A DNA stretch of 64,000 nt from CAXXFQ01 sp963674475 (GCA_963674475.2 CAXXFQ010000008.1:124001-188000), one strand, 5' to 3'; positions 1 through 9,363 are shown, counted from the stretch's first letter. Program-made: numbers and translations. Notes: generated by a model from the sequence alone, not told the origin.

Positions 1-43
1 GCCGGTACTTTTTTGTTCGGTGCGGCGATGTTATGCGCAGACC

Positions 44-2119
44 ATGAAATTTGATATAAAACAAATTCGGAATATTGGGATTATCGCCCACATCGATGCC
101 GGGAAGACGACCGTCACCGAGCGGATGCTTTATTATTGTGGGGAAAGCCACAAGGTGGGCGCGGTTGACAAGGGAACGGCCGTTACCGATTTCGATCCGG
201 AGGAGCAGGAACGCGGGATTACGATCCAATCGGCTTGTGTTTCGTTTCCGTACAAAAAGGTTCAGATCAATTTGATTGATACGCCGGGCCATGTAGATTT
301 CACGGCCGAGGTGGAGCGAAGTCTTCGGGTGCTCGACGGGGGTGTTGTCGTCTTCAGTGCTCGCGAAGGGGTCGAGGCGCAAAGTGAAACGGTTTGGCGT
401 CAGGCGGATAAATATAATGTGCCTCGGATCGCGTTTATCAACAAGATGGATCGTGAAGGGGCTGATTTTTTCGCGACGGTTGACGAGATCGAGCAACGTT
501 TGGCCGGAACGCCGGTCGTTGTGACCTTGCCGATCGGGGCCGGGCCTCCGCATGTGCAAGACGCCTTTCGCGCGGTGATTGATCTGGTCGAGATGAAGCA
601 ATTGGTCTTTGATCCGCAGACTCAAGGTGCCAAGATTGATGTCGAGCCGATCCCTGACGACATGATGGACGAGGCCCAGATGTGGCGGGCCCAGATGTTG
701 GATCAGATTTCGCTTTATAGTGATGAGCTGACCGAGTTGATGCTTGGTGAAGAGGCAATTCCCTCTGAGTTGATTCGTCAAGTGTTGCGACATGCGACAG
801 TCTACGAGCGAATCGTACCGATTTTTTGCGGTTCGGCCCTCGACGGGATCGGGGTCCAACTGGTTCTGGACGGGGCGGCCGATTATCTGCCGAGTCCGGC
901 GGACTTGCCGCCGGTGGAAGGGATCGACCCGAAGAAAAAGAAGGAAACGCTCATTTCACGAAAGCCCGCTCGGAAAGAGCCCTTTTGTGGACTGGTTTTC
1001 AAGATCGTGGCCGACCGGCACGGAGACATGCATTGGGTGCGGGTCTATTCGGGCGAACTGAAAGCGAATTCTCGCGTCTACAACCCGAGGGAAGAAAAGA
1101 AAGAAAACGTACCTCAACTTTGGCATATCCAGGCTGATCATCGTCAGCAGGTCCCTTCGGTTTCGGCGGGGAACATTATCGGGATCATCGGGCTTCGCCA
1201 TTCGGTCACCGGCGACACGTTGTGCGACGCGTCGGCTCCGGTTTTGTTGGAGTCGATCGAATTTCCCGAAACGGTCATCTCGATGGCGATCGAGCCGGAC
1301 AACGCGGCCGAGCGGAAGAAGCTGTCCGATGTGCTCGATATGATGAAGCGGCAGGATCCGACTTTCCGAGCGATTGAAAGCGAGGAGACGGGGCAAACGC
1401 TTATCAGCGGGATGGGCGAGTTGCACCTGGAGGTGATCAAGCACCGCTTGCTTCGCGAGTTCAAGTTGAATGTTCGGGTCCATAACCCGCGGGTCAGCTA
1501 TCGCGAGACGATTCACGATTCGGTCGAGGTGAACGGCCAGTGCCATCGGGCGATGGGTGGCCAGACTCACTTTGGCGAGTTGACCGTTCGGATGGAGCCA
1601 TTTGAAGGTGGGAGTTCTCCGATTACGGTTATCTCCGCTTGTGGCGATGCCTTGGAACCGGAATGGCTTAGTGCGGCGATGGAATCGCTCAGGCAATTGG
1701 GCGAAGGGGGCGGCCAGTTGGGCTTCCCGTTGATGAACGTCAAGATGACGATCCTGGATGCCAAGTCGCACGAGACCGATTCGGACGAAATCGCTTTTCG
1801 GATTGCAGCGGCCGACGCTTTTAATAAGGCGCTTCGCGAGGCGGGTGTCGTTTTGCTCGAGCCGGTCATGCGGTTGGAGATCATTACGCCGGAAGAGTAT
1901 CTGGGCGATTTCGTTTCCGATTTACAAAAACGTCGTGCGTTGATCACTCGGACCCATCATCGCGGCAATAACGCCGTGATCGAGGCCCAGACGCCGTTGG
2001 CCGAGCTGTTCGGGTATTCCAGCGCGATGCGCGGGCTGAGTCAAGGTCGGGCCAGTTGTTCGATGGAGCCGTCGACCTACGGTCCCGCGCCGCCGGAAAT
2101 GCTAAACACGTTTCTCTAG
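44..2119 (+). CDS. fusA: Elongation factor G, EF-G2 (spdEFG2/mtEFG2-like) type
   Basis: Translational GTPase of 691 residues. The G motifs are complete: AHIDAGKTT at residues 15-23, RGITI near 57, DTPGH near 79 and NKMD at 133-136. Domains II-V follow, with MGELHLE in domain III and a full domain IV/V. Several stretches (VTDF after switch I, GITIQSA, EVERSLRVLDGGV, TVWRQADK) resemble mitochondrial EF-G2 more than the canonical translocase. That branch is known to work with RRF in ribosome recycling. The assignment to the branch is my inference from remembered sequences. I place the start at the ATG at 44, because MKFDIKQIRNIG is the usual EF-G beginning; a GTG at 20 is in frame but would add eight unusual residues. 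No Shine-Dalgarno site is evident. A hairpin terminator follows. Confidence 0.93.
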   Translation: MKFDIKQIRNIGIIAHIDAGKTTVTERMLYYCGESHKVGAVDKGTAVTDFDPEEQERGITIQSACVSFPYKKVQINLIDTPGHVDFTAEVERSLRVLDGGVVVFSAREGVEAQSETVWRQADKYNVPRIAFINKMDREGADFFATVDEIEQRLAGTPVVVTLPIGAGPPHVQDAFRAVIDLVEMKQLVFDPQTQGAKIDVEPIPDDMMDEAQMWRAQMLDQISLYSDELTELMLGEEAIPSELIRQVLRHATVYERIVPIFCGSALDGIGVQLVLDGAADYLPSPADLPPVEGIDPKKKKETLISRKPARKEPFCGLVFKIVADRHGDMHWVRVYSGELKANSRVYNPREEKKENVPQLWHIQADHRQQVPSVSAGNIIGIIGLRHSVTGDTLCDASAPVLLESIEFPETVISMAIEPDNAAERKKLSDVLDMMKRQDPTFRAIESEETGQTLISGMGELHLEVIKHRLLREFKLNVRVHNPRVSYRETIHDSVEVNGQCHRAMGGQTHFGELTVRMEPFEGGSSPITVISACGDALEPEWLSAAMESLRQLGEGGGQLGFPLMNVKMTILDAKSHETDSDEIAFRIAAADAFNKALREAGVVLLEPVMRLEIITPEEYLGDFVSDLQKRRALITRTHHRGNNAVIEAQTPLAELFGYSSAMRGLSQGRASCSMEPSTYGPAPPEMLNTFL

Positions 2120-2183
2120 TTGATTTCGGGTCAAAGATAAAACGGGAAACGTTTCATTGGGTTTTTCGTTCTCGTAAAAAAAC

Positions 2184-2217
2184 ATGGGCGATTGCATGGT
2201 GTGATCGCCCATTTTCG
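2184..2217 (+). terminator. Intrinsic terminator after EF-G
   Basis: A 9-bp stem (ATGGGCGAT pairing with ATCGCCCAT) with an 11-nt loop is followed by a T-rich run, 65 nt after the EF-G stop codon. Confidence 0.7.
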
Positions 2218-2250
2218 TTTTGTCTTATCTTATGAAAGAGGGCGGTTGCC

Positions 2251-3291
2251 ATGACGTCATCGGTCGAGTACGACGCGGTTTTGTTGATTACCTTTGGCGG
2301 GCCGGAACGGTCGGACGAGGTGGTCCCGTTTCTCGAAAAGCTCTTTCACGGAAAACCGATTCCGGAAAAACAGCTCGAAGCGATCGTCGAACGATACGCG
2401 ATTTTCGACGGAGAGAGTCCGATCAACGGTCAGTCTCGCGCTTTGGTGGGCGCGTGGTTCGATCGACTTCAAGCGGACGGGCCGTCGGTGCCGGTTTACT
2501 GGGGAACCCGTTATTCACACCCGCTTCTGGCCGACACGATTGGGCAGATGGCCGAGGACGGGATCAAGCGGGCGGCCGCGTTGGTGGCCAGTCCGTTCGG
2601 GTCGCCGTACACGTGTCGGGACTATCTCGACGAGATCGACCGGGCCTGTGAGACGATCGGCGAGGGATCGCCGAAGATCGATAAGCTTCGGGCGTTTTTC
2701 AATCATCCGGGATTCATTGAAGCGACGGCTCAGAGGGTTCGGGAGGCGTTTGCGAAGTTGCCTGAAGTGAGCCGGGAGTCGGCCCGATTGGTTTTTACCG
2801 TGCATGGGTTACCGGTGCAAATGGCCGAAGCGGGGCCGTATGTCAGGCAGATCGAGGAGTCGTGCCGACTGGTGGCCGAGGCGGTCGATCGAGCGGGCGT
2901 GTGTGGGCAGCCCGACGGATGGGACGTGGTCTATCAAAGTATTCCAAGCCGGACGATCGAGCCGTGGTTGGAGCCGGAGATCGGTAGCCAGTTGGTCCGC
3001 TGGCATGAGGCTGACGAGTTGGACGCCGTGGTTTTGGTGCCGATCGGGTTTGTGTTTGAAAACCTGGAGGTGGTGTACGACTTGGATTTCGAGATTGGCC
3101 CGTTGTGCGAAAAGTTGGGTGTTCCGATGGTTCGGTCGGCGCCGGTGGCGTCGCACGAGGCGTTTGTGGAGATGGCGTGTGATTTGGTTCGGGAGCGGAT
3201 GGCGGGAAGCGAGCGGGCCGCGTTGGGATCGATGGGGCCGGGGCCGGATCGGTGTGCTGACGATTGCTGTCGGTTGAAGGGAAAAGAGTAA
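2251..3291 (+). CDS. hemH: Ferrochelatase (actinobacterial/CpfC-like), probably with a [2Fe-2S] cluster
   Basis: Inserts Fe2+ into a porphyrin in the last steps of haem synthesis. The protein has 346 residues. The N-terminus (YDAVLLITFGGPE), the metal-site His in VFTVHG (H175) and the acidic helix ENLEVVYDLD are the family marks. The sequence resembles actinobacterial enzymes, which use coproporphyrin III, more than the protoporphyrin type. Cys122 lies in a YTC context like the internal cluster ligand of the mycobacterial enzyme. Cys335, Cys339 and Cys340 at the extreme C-terminus could supply the other three ligands. The start ATG is preceded by GAGGGCGG. Haem demand fits the c-type haem sites of the HzsA-like protein at 35.5 kb. 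Function is confident; choice of substrate and cluster is inference. Confidence 0.9.
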   Translation: MTSSVEYDAVLLITFGGPERSDEVVPFLEKLFHGKPIPEKQLEAIVERYAIFDGESPINGQSRALVGAWFDRLQADGPSVPVYWGTRYSHPLLADTIGQMAEDGIKRAAALVASPFGSPYTCRDYLDEIDRACETIGEGSPKIDKLRAFFNHPGFIEATAQRVREAFAKLPEVSRESARLVFTVHGLPVQMAEAGPYVRQIEESCRLVAEAVDRAGVCGQPDGWDVVYQSIPSRTIEPWLEPEIGSQLVRWHEADELDAVVLVPIGFVFENLEVVYDLDFEIGPLCEKLGVPMVRSAPVASHEAFVEMACDLVRERMAGSERAALGSMGPGPDRCADDCCRLKGKE

Positions 3292-3340
3292 AAGAGAAAA
3301 TGAGGGACTGGGCAGCAATCACTCCAAAAGAATCCAGAAT

Positions 3341-3397
3341 CGATATCGGCGACCAACGGGAGCGGTTTTACATAACGGCGTGGAAACGCCGGTCCGG
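3341..3397 (+). repeat. Composite dispersed repeat, module a (partial copy)
   Basis: Contains GCGACCAACGGGAGCGG, shared with copies at 38732, 39988 (inverted), 55281 and 55523, then a tail (ACATAACGGCGTGG) that recurs at 3590-3603. Confidence 0.7.
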
Positions 3398-3410
3398 CTG
3401 CGGCTCCTAG

Positions 3411-3468
3411 CTGTCCGTTGAAAAAGTCCATCCGGGTCTTTTTCAACCTCGGCAATTGCGACAACAAG
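3411..3468 (+). repeat. Palindromic repeat, copy 1 (second copy inverted at 49744)
   Basis: Stem GTTGAAAAAG / CTTTTTCAAC with a short CATCCGGG-type loop, followed by CCTCGGCAATTGCG. The same arrangement, inverted and about 80% identical by eye, occurs at 49744-49806. An inverted half (TTTTTCAACAGGCTCCTAG) lies at 3549-3567, so this gap holds a nested pair. Confidence 0.7.
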
Positions 3469-3481
3469 TGGCCGCAAGCCT

Positions 3482-3518
3482 CACATAATCAGCGATTTCT
3501 TAAATCGCCGATTATGTG
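3482..3518. repeat. 37-nt hairpin
   Basis: CACATAATC, one base, GCGATTT, a 3-nt loop, AAATCGC, one base, GATTATGTG: sixteen paired bases with one opposed mismatch. It lies between the two halves of the palindromic repeat in the convergent gap after hemH. There is no T-tract, so it is not a standard terminator. Confidence 0.75.
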
Positions 3519-3567
3519 CAAAACATCCTGTTTTCCCTAGCAGCCAGTTTTTCAACAGGCTCCTAGC

Positions 3568-3692
3568 CGCCGACCAACGGGTGTGGTTTTACATAACGGC
3601 GTGGTAGCATCTACAAAGAAGTTTGAGAGGGGACCATTTTTAAAAGGTCCCCCCTCATTCAGAAAAACAGGTGACGGCAAAGTGGTCACTCT
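3568..3692 (+). repeat. Composite dispersed repeat, modules a-b-c-d
   Basis: Runs from GCCGACCAACGGG through a GAAGTTTGAGAGGGGACC segment into a hairpin at 3627-3655 (GAGGGGACC opposite GGTCCCCCCTC) and ends with AACAGGTGACGGC. The same order is found at 39775-39864 and 55281-55423. The hairpin can terminate transcription of the convergent genes on either side. Confidence 0.75.
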
Positions 3693-3702
3693 CTTTTTTC
3701 CG

Positions 3703-6219
3703 CTATGGTTTTTCTTCTCTTTTTAGCTTCAACCCCTTACTCGGCTCGGCTATTTCAACCTCATACCCGTCGGGCACGCTTAGCTGATATACCAATGTGT
3801 CCCCCTCGCGACGCCAACGCAAGGTGACCTTCCCGTCGGCCGTCGGGATCGTGCCTTCACACCGATCGAGCTTCACGTCGCCAAACGCGATGACCACCTT
3901 CCGGCCGACCTGGTCCACTTGTTTTATTCCCAACACATCGCGATAGAGCGTGTGACAGATGTGCGATGCAAAACCGTGACAACAGCTGTAGCCTTGGTTC
4001 GGGTCCATGTTTTCCCAGAGGGTACCGGTCCGGTCGGCCATGTGTAAAAGATAACCGATCGATTCGTCGAGGATCTGTTGCTTCTGGCCATAGCGGGAAA
4101 GCAGCTCGATCCGCAGCATGTTGCCGATGAACGAATTGGCCTGGTGGACCTCGGCGAATTTTTTGGTCTTTTGCCGATCGGGGCCAAAATCGTCACGAAG
4201 CGTTTGCCATAGTTGTCCGTGGGTTGTCGGATTGGCGACGTCGAAGAAGAAGGCGAAATACTGGCAGACCTCCGATCGGTTTTTGGTTATTTCCAATCGG
4301 CCGTCTTTACGAAGGCCGTTGTCGACAAAAAACTGACCGTCGAACGACTGTTGGCGGATCGTCTGGCGAATCGCTTCCGCTTTCGTTTGCCACTTGGGCC
4401 GATCGAACATCTGCCCGGCCGCCGAGAGGGCCCCTGCGTAGAGCATGTTGGTCGGATAATTGACGTCCTGCACAAACCGGTTTGCCTCCGACCACTCGAC
4501 GAAGACCCAGCCCTCGAGTTTTTCGAGCAGCCCGTCCTCGTTTTCGAATTTTTTGAAGTAGTCGAACAGTTTGGCGACCTTTTCTTCCAACGCGCCGACC
4601 ATCGCCCGATCGCCAGACCGGGCTTGGTACTCGGCCAACTCGACGACAAACCACATGGCCCAGTTCGGGATAAAAACCCCGGTGTCGTGGTCCGACGGAT
4701 GGCACATCGGCAGCATCCCGTCGGGCAAATGATCGAACCGTTCGGGCAAGAGGTAGTTTTCGAAAAAGATGCGTTCGATCCGCGAATCGCCGGTCAAATC
4801 GCGTTCGACTCGGGCGGTGAAAAACGAATCGCAAAGCCATCCGGCCCGTTCTCGGGAAGGGCAGTCCATAAACATATCGATCGAGTTTTGGCGGTAGGTT
4901 TCCACACCGGCCTCGAAGAGCCGATTCAAACGCGGATCGCTCGATTCAAAACGGGCGCGGGTAATTGCCGGATGGGCCATCTCTCGCAGAAAAACCCCTT
5001 TGATCTGGCAGCTGCCTTCCGGGCAGATGAATTTCCAGTAGCGGCCGGTGTACGGCTCGATCGATTCGAGTCGATAGGTGCCCGGCTGGAGGGTAAAGGA
5101 GATCAGATTCGAGCAGCCCATTCGTCGAAGATGGACGTCTCCCTGATCGTCGGTAATCTCGTCGAAGACGATCCAAAACCGACTTGGTTCGGTACAGGTG
5201 ACCTCGGCTCCGATAAAGCCGGTCGTGTTGAGCCCCATGTCGACGATCTCGAATTCACCCTGCGTCAGGGAAATCGGCTCGTCCGGTTGATACGGCTTGT
5301 CTTGTTTTTCGAATTGGCTTACCTGCATCGCCAACAACTCACTGGTGGGAATCGCTTCCAGATCAGCCTCGGCGTACCCCCGCACCTTCGGACTGATTAT
5401 TTTTACCAGAGAATCGACCGGCCATTTCTCCTTCGGACGGTTCAATTCCATCCGACCGCGAGCCACCACGGCCGTTGGCTTTCGAACCTGAAAATCCGGA
5501 TAGGCGACACCCCGTTTCAAAAGAACTCCGCTTTGGACCTCGGCGAGTTCGAGCGGTTCGAACGGGACTTTCAGATCGTGGACCAACCGCTCGGTTTCGG
5601 GGTTGAGCCGATAGATCTCGACAAACGCCCGTTGGAAGGAATAACGCTGCACTTTCTGGACACGATGCTTCCACGGCCGCGCTTCGAACGTCTTGCCCGT
5701 TTGGCGGACGGCCACCTTTTGGCTCTCGGTGGACCGCGTGGCCGAAACGACCTGGCCGTCGGCGACTATTTCGGCTTGCAAAAAGGACGGCTGGTCGAGC
5801 ACATAAAAACTATTGGCGTTGTAGCCGACGGTCTCGATCACCAGAAGATTTTCCCCTTCCTGCAATCGGTCGGTCAGGTTCCACTGGTCGATTCGGAAAA
5901 AGCCTTTTGGCCCGCGGGCCGGACCGTGGCCGAGAAACTGGCCGTTGAGCCAGGCCCGATAGATCGTCGAGCAGGTCAGACGCAATTCAACCTTGTCGGC
6001 CTGCGGTTTTTGAAAAACGGTTCGAAAGCCGACCGTCAGATTTATTTCCTTCTCACGCCCGGCAGGCCAGACCGGCTGGGCCTCTTGGAAGGCGGCGGCA
6101 GAGGGTTCCGCTTCAGGGTTATCGGCCCAAGTCCGATCAAACAGACTCCCCCCGAGAAGGGCTCCTAACAACCAAGCGGCGATCCAAAACCACGGTCGGC
6201 AAAACATTGATGGGCGCAT
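3703..6219 (-). CDS. Secreted alpha-L-rhamnosidase-like protein (GH78 / six-hairpin fold)
   Basis: Predicted to release terminal L-rhamnose from polysaccharides outside the cytoplasm. It has 838 residues from the ATG at 6219, which sits 9 nt after GGAGGAG; an upstream in-frame GTG at 6246 lacks such a site. A signal peptide is evident (WFWIAAWLLGALLGG). An N-terminal beta-sandwich (residues about 55-160, with YRAWLNGQFLGHGPARG) resembles the GH78 N-domain. The catalytic barrel carries DCPSRERAGW at 452-461, matching the GH78 signature DCPxRxERxGW with E457 as the probable general acid. The length is typical of the family. The rhamnulokinase gene 7 kb away is consistent with rhamnose use but is not linked in an operon. 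Another hydrolase in the same clan is possible. Confidence 0.75.
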   Translation of the reverse strand: MRPSMFCRPWFWIAAWLLGALLGGSLFDRTWADNPEAEPSAAAFQEAQPVWPAGREKEINLTVGFRTVFQKPQADKVELRLTCSTIYRAWLNGQFLGHGPARGPKGFFRIDQWNLTDRLQEGENLLVIETVGYNANSFYVLDQPSFLQAEIVADGQVVSATRSTESQKVAVRQTGKTFEARPWKHRVQKVQRYSFQRAFVEIYRLNPETERLVHDLKVPFEPLELAEVQSGVLLKRGVAYPDFQVRKPTAVVARGRMELNRPKEKWPVDSLVKIISPKVRGYAEADLEAIPTSELLAMQVSQFEKQDKPYQPDEPISLTQGEFEIVDMGLNTTGFIGAEVTCTEPSRFWIVFDEITDDQGDVHLRRMGCSNLISFTLQPGTYRLESIEPYTGRYWKFICPEGSCQIKGVFLREMAHPAITRARFESSDPRLNRLFEAGVETYRQNSIDMFMDCPSRERAGWLCDSFFTARVERDLTGDSRIERIFFENYLLPERFDHLPDGMLPMCHPSDHDTGVFIPNWAMWFVVELAEYQARSGDRAMVGALEEKVAKLFDYFKKFENEDGLLEKLEGWVFVEWSEANRFVQDVNYPTNMLYAGALSAAGQMFDRPKWQTKAEAIRQTIRQQSFDGQFFVDNGLRKDGRLEITKNRSEVCQYFAFFFDVANPTTHGQLWQTLRDDFGPDRQKTKKFAEVHQANSFIGNMLRIELLSRYGQKQQILDESIGYLLHMADRTGTLWENMDPNQGYSCCHGFASHICHTLYRDVLGIKQVDQVGRKVVIAFGDVKLDRCEGTIPTADGKVTLRWRREGDTLVYQLSVPDGYEVEIAEPSKGLKLKREEKP

Positions 6220-6565
6220 CGGGAAAATCTCCTCCAAGGTGGGCACCGGGTGAAAACGGACTGACAGACGGAAGGCGGGCTTTCATAGTCCCAAAGAGGG
6301 GGTAAGCCTTTTTAAAGCACGACGGAAGGCCCAATAACGGCCCCCCTGAATCTCCTTATTTTACCCATCCGGGAAACAAATAGCAGCCCGACAAAATTCT
6401 CATTCCGGGTTGCTTCAATGAATTCGCGTTTTTTTCCAAAAAAATTCGCTTCGGTGTCGCAAACCGCGTCGTTTTTCCCATAGACCTAGTGGGCCTGCCA
6501 AGGCCCGCCGACCTCGTGGCCCGGATGAAAAAAACGCTTCCCCTCTCGACCCAGGAGATAGAAAA
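6220..6565. other. Divergent intergenic region, no gene seen
   Basis: A 346-nt AT-rich gap between the minus-strand rhamnosidase and the plus-strand His-rich gene. It must hold both promoters. I see no clear RNA, repeat or conserved frame in it. Confidence 0.5.
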
Positions 6566-6916
6566 ATGAAAAAGCTCGCCACACTCGCCGTCGTAACCGC
6601 TTTACTGGTTGGAACTTCCGCAGCGGTGGTCGAGGCTCACCCCCACCATAGAGGAGGCCATCGGCACCATGGTCATCACGGTTACCATCACCGGTATCAA
6701 CGGCCCTATGGTCCGTCCGTGGTCGTTGTCCATCCGCCGGTACCGTTCTACCACCCTCCGGTCGTGGTAACCCGGTATCGACCCTACCCCCCTGTCTATC
6801 CCTACTACGGCGGGGGCTGCGAAGGGGATATCGCCCGCGGCATCGGAATGATCGTCGGAGCGGCCATCGACCTGGACAACCGGCCTCACCATCGTCGACA
6901 CCATGGTCGCCGTTAA
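6566..6916 (+). CDS. Small secreted His/Pro/Tyr-rich protein
   Basis: A 116-residue protein. It has a clean signal peptide (residues 1-24, cleaved near VEA-HP). A His/Gly/Arg-rich stretch (25-46) follows, then Pro/Tyr/Val-rich repeats (PPVPFYHPPVVV, RPYPPVYPYY). A short glycine-bearing segment (GIGMIVGAAIDL) precedes a second His/Arg cluster at the end. About one residue in six is His, so extracytoplasmic metal binding is plausible, but no known domain is recognisable. The gene stands alone, with AGGAG 10 nt before the ATG and a strong terminator after it. Such small signal-peptide proteins with a GAAIDL-like motif are common in planctomycetes; their role is unknown to me. Confidence 0.75.
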   Translation: MKKLATLAVVTALLVGTSAAVVEAHPHHRGGHRHHGHHGYHHRYQRPYGPSVVVVHPPVPFYHPPVVVTRYRPYPPVYPYYGGGCEGDIARGIGMIVGAAIDLDNRPHHRRHHGRR

Positions 6917-6954
6917 ACACGCCAAATCTTGTCTCTTGATCAATGTCTCACCGC

Positions 6955-6986
6955 CAAGCAGGGGGGGTAATTCCCCCTTGCTTTTT
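6955..6986 (+). terminator. Intrinsic terminator after the His-rich gene
   Basis: CAAGCAGGGGG pairs with CCCCCTTG(C) across a TAATT-type loop and is followed by CTTTTTC, 39 nt after the stop codon. Confidence 0.75.
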
Positions 6987-7092
6987 CTTTGCGCCAGTTC
7001 GAGCAAAATTCCTCTAGACTTCGAACCGGGTTTCTCGCTATGCTAGTCCACCTTTTGTCTCTTCCAGAAGTCTGGTTCAGGAGGAACCATAA

Positions 7093-9156
7093 ATGCAAAG
7101 TACAACACGTTGGGGATATATCGGACGTGCCGGTATGCTCGGACTGCTGATAACCTGTGTCCTTTGGGGGACCAATGCCTGGGCCCAAATCCGTCTGGGC
7201 GCAGAAGCGTCCAAGGAAGAAACTCCGAAGACGGCCCGGCCACAAGCCGATCGGCCGACCGAAGCGAAACCGTCGGCCTCGCCGGAATCAAATCCCAAGG
7301 TCGAGTCGGTGGAGAGTCCTGGCAATGCCAAAACGGACGCTCCGTTGCCCGACAAAGAAAGCGAACCGTCGGAAACCGTTTCCGATAACGGTCCGCTTGA
7401 ACCGATCCCGCAAGGGACGCCCGAACTCGAAGCGGCCAGTTTTAATGGGGTCACCCCCGGTCAAACGACCACGGCCGAGCTTGAAGCGAAATGGGGTCGG
7501 CCCAAAGCGACCAAATCGATCAACGGTTTAACCGTACACCATTTTTCGATCGGACCCTTCTCGCGTGTCGAGGCGACGCTCGATCCGAAAGCCGATCGCG
7601 TCAGCTCGATTGTGATTCGATTCGACAAGCCGTTGCCGGCCAAAGAAATCGCCTTTCAACTCCAATTGTCCGACATCCGGCCTGTCTTCATCTCGAACGA
7701 AATGGGCGAAATCCTCGGTCAGTCGTTTCCCGAGCGGGGCGTTCTTTTTGGATTTGAAAAGAATTATAAAACCGCCGATACGGCGATGAAGGTTACCGAA
7801 ATCGTCGTCGAACCGCTTGGCGCCGATCCGTTTTTACTTCGAGCTGAAACGAATCTCGATTCCCATGACGAGCTCAATCTGCACGATCTCGAGCAGGCGA
7901 TCGAGTTGGCGCCGGAAAACGCGCGGGCCCACTGGTTGAAGGCTCGCGTCTTGACCGCGCTTAACCGTTTACCCGAAGCGATCGAGTCGAATACGCAGGC
8001 AATCCGGCTGGAAGAAAAGAACCCTCGATTCCATATTACTCAGGGCCAAATTCTTGCCCAGACTCAAAAACCAGATCAAGCGATTGAAGAAGCGCGAACC
8101 GCGATCCGACTCAGCGGTGCCTATCCCCATGTTCAGGCTCGGGCCTTATGCCTGATGGGCGATTTACTTTCCGCCGGACCAAAGCCGGATTTGGCCAGAG
8201 CGCTCGACTTCCACACCAAGGCGATCAATACCGCCATGCCGTTGGCCGGGAAACGTCATCCGGCCATTCGTATTGCGGCCAAGGAAGTCTTGATCGACGC
8301 CCATCTTGGCGCTGCGACCGACATTGCGTGGGGGAATTGGTCCCAAAAGGAAAAAGCGGTTGCCCAGTGGATCGAGCGTGCCGAGTCGTTCGCTGAAGAG
8401 CTGGCCACCAAGGACGGCGGCACCGACGAACACCGGTTCCGTGTCGCCACCCGCACGCTGGCCATCCTGGTCGGGCTTCAAGGAAAAGCGGACCCGACTG
8501 AAATGGCCGAAAAGACCTGGCAGCGGGGAGTGAAGCTGATCGAAGCGTCCGAAAGCGAAAAGGAAAAGAACGCTTTCCGCATCGAAACCGGCTTGGCGTT
8601 GTTCAATGCGGTTCAGATCTATCAGGTTCGTCAAGAACATAAACCAGCTCTGGAATACGGTCAGAAAACGATCGAGCTGATCGAAGCGGCTCGCAACCCT
8701 GACCATCCCAACCGGGAACAGGATTACCTGGTCGGGCGGCTGTACTTCCGGCTCGGTGCGGTGCAAGCCCTCACGGGAAATGACCATCAACGGGCGGTCA
8801 CCTGGTATGAAAAGGCCCTCACGCGACTCGATGATCCACTTCCGCAATCGACCGGCAAGGAGCTGGGCAGCCATGGCGAGAGGTTCGTCAGCATGGGCGT
8901 TTCCTATTGGGAAACCGACCAGAAGGATAAGGCGATTGAACTGACCCAAAAAGGGCTCGGCTTCATTGATAAGGCTGTTCGAACGGGCCAAATCAAGACC
9001 GAATCGCTGGTCGTCCCGTACGAAAATCTGGCCGTGATGAAACGAGAGCAAGGCAAACAGGAAGAAGCCAAACGTTTCGAGCAGCTTGCCGAAGAAAGTA
9101 AACAGGGGGCGACCGCCGCCACTGCCGAAAAAGATCAAACCACGACGCAACGATAG
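7093..9156 (+). CDS. Secreted TPR-repeat protein
   Basis: A 687-residue protein of unknown role, probably periplasmic. A signal peptide (residues 1-32, ending NAWAQ) is followed by a low-complexity Pro/Glu/Ser/Lys linker (about 40-115). Next comes a compact domain (about 118-255, starting FNGVTPGQTT) that looks like a bacterial BamE/SmpA-type or DUF-type beta domain, and then TPR-like helical pairs to the C-terminus (for example PENARAHWLKARVLTALNR and ALEYGQKTIELIEAAR). TPRs usually mediate protein contacts. AGGAGG lies 10 nt before the ATG. The gene is monocistronic. No catalytic motif is visible. Confidence 0.75.
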   Translation: MQSTTRWGYIGRAGMLGLLITCVLWGTNAWAQIRLGAEASKEETPKTARPQADRPTEAKPSASPESNPKVESVESPGNAKTDAPLPDKESEPSETVSDNGPLEPIPQGTPELEAASFNGVTPGQTTTAELEAKWGRPKATKSINGLTVHHFSIGPFSRVEATLDPKADRVSSIVIRFDKPLPAKEIAFQLQLSDIRPVFISNEMGEILGQSFPERGVLFGFEKNYKTADTAMKVTEIVVEPLGADPFLLRAETNLDSHDELNLHDLEQAIELAPENARAHWLKARVLTALNRLPEAIESNTQAIRLEEKNPRFHITQGQILAQTQKPDQAIEEARTAIRLSGAYPHVQARALCLMGDLLSAGPKPDLARALDFHTKAINTAMPLAGKRHPAIRIAAKEVLIDAHLGAATDIAWGNWSQKEKAVAQWIERAESFAEELATKDGGTDEHRFRVATRTLAILVGLQGKADPTEMAEKTWQRGVKLIEASESEKEKNAFRIETGLALFNAVQIYQVRQEHKPALEYGQKTIELIEAARNPDHPNREQDYLVGRLYFRLGAVQALTGNDHQRAVTWYEKALTRLDDPLPQSTGKELGSHGERFVSMGVSYWETDQKDKAIELTQKGLGFIDKAVRTGQIKTESLVVPYENLAVMKREQGKQEEAKRFEQLAEESKQGATAATAEKDQTTTQR

Positions 9157-9363
9157 CCACGCATCCGGTTGGCCAGATCGATCGAAAGCCCCACTCCAAT
9201 TTCATGAAGTAACGTTTGCGACCACCGAGGAATCACTTCCCCTTGGGCAAGCAGGACGCGACCGAATTTTTTAAATGCACTAGCAAAAAACCCGAGGGAC
9301 ATGCCGACCCGATCGATATCTAGATCGGTTTTTTCTGCTCCCTACGGAAAGGAATCCGTTTTG

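Noticed and set aside
4213..6168. 651-codon open frame on the plus strand
   Set aside because: Exactly antisense to the rhamnosidase gene, whose signal peptide and GH78 motifs are clear; the antisense product is Arg/Leu/Gly-rich without motifs.
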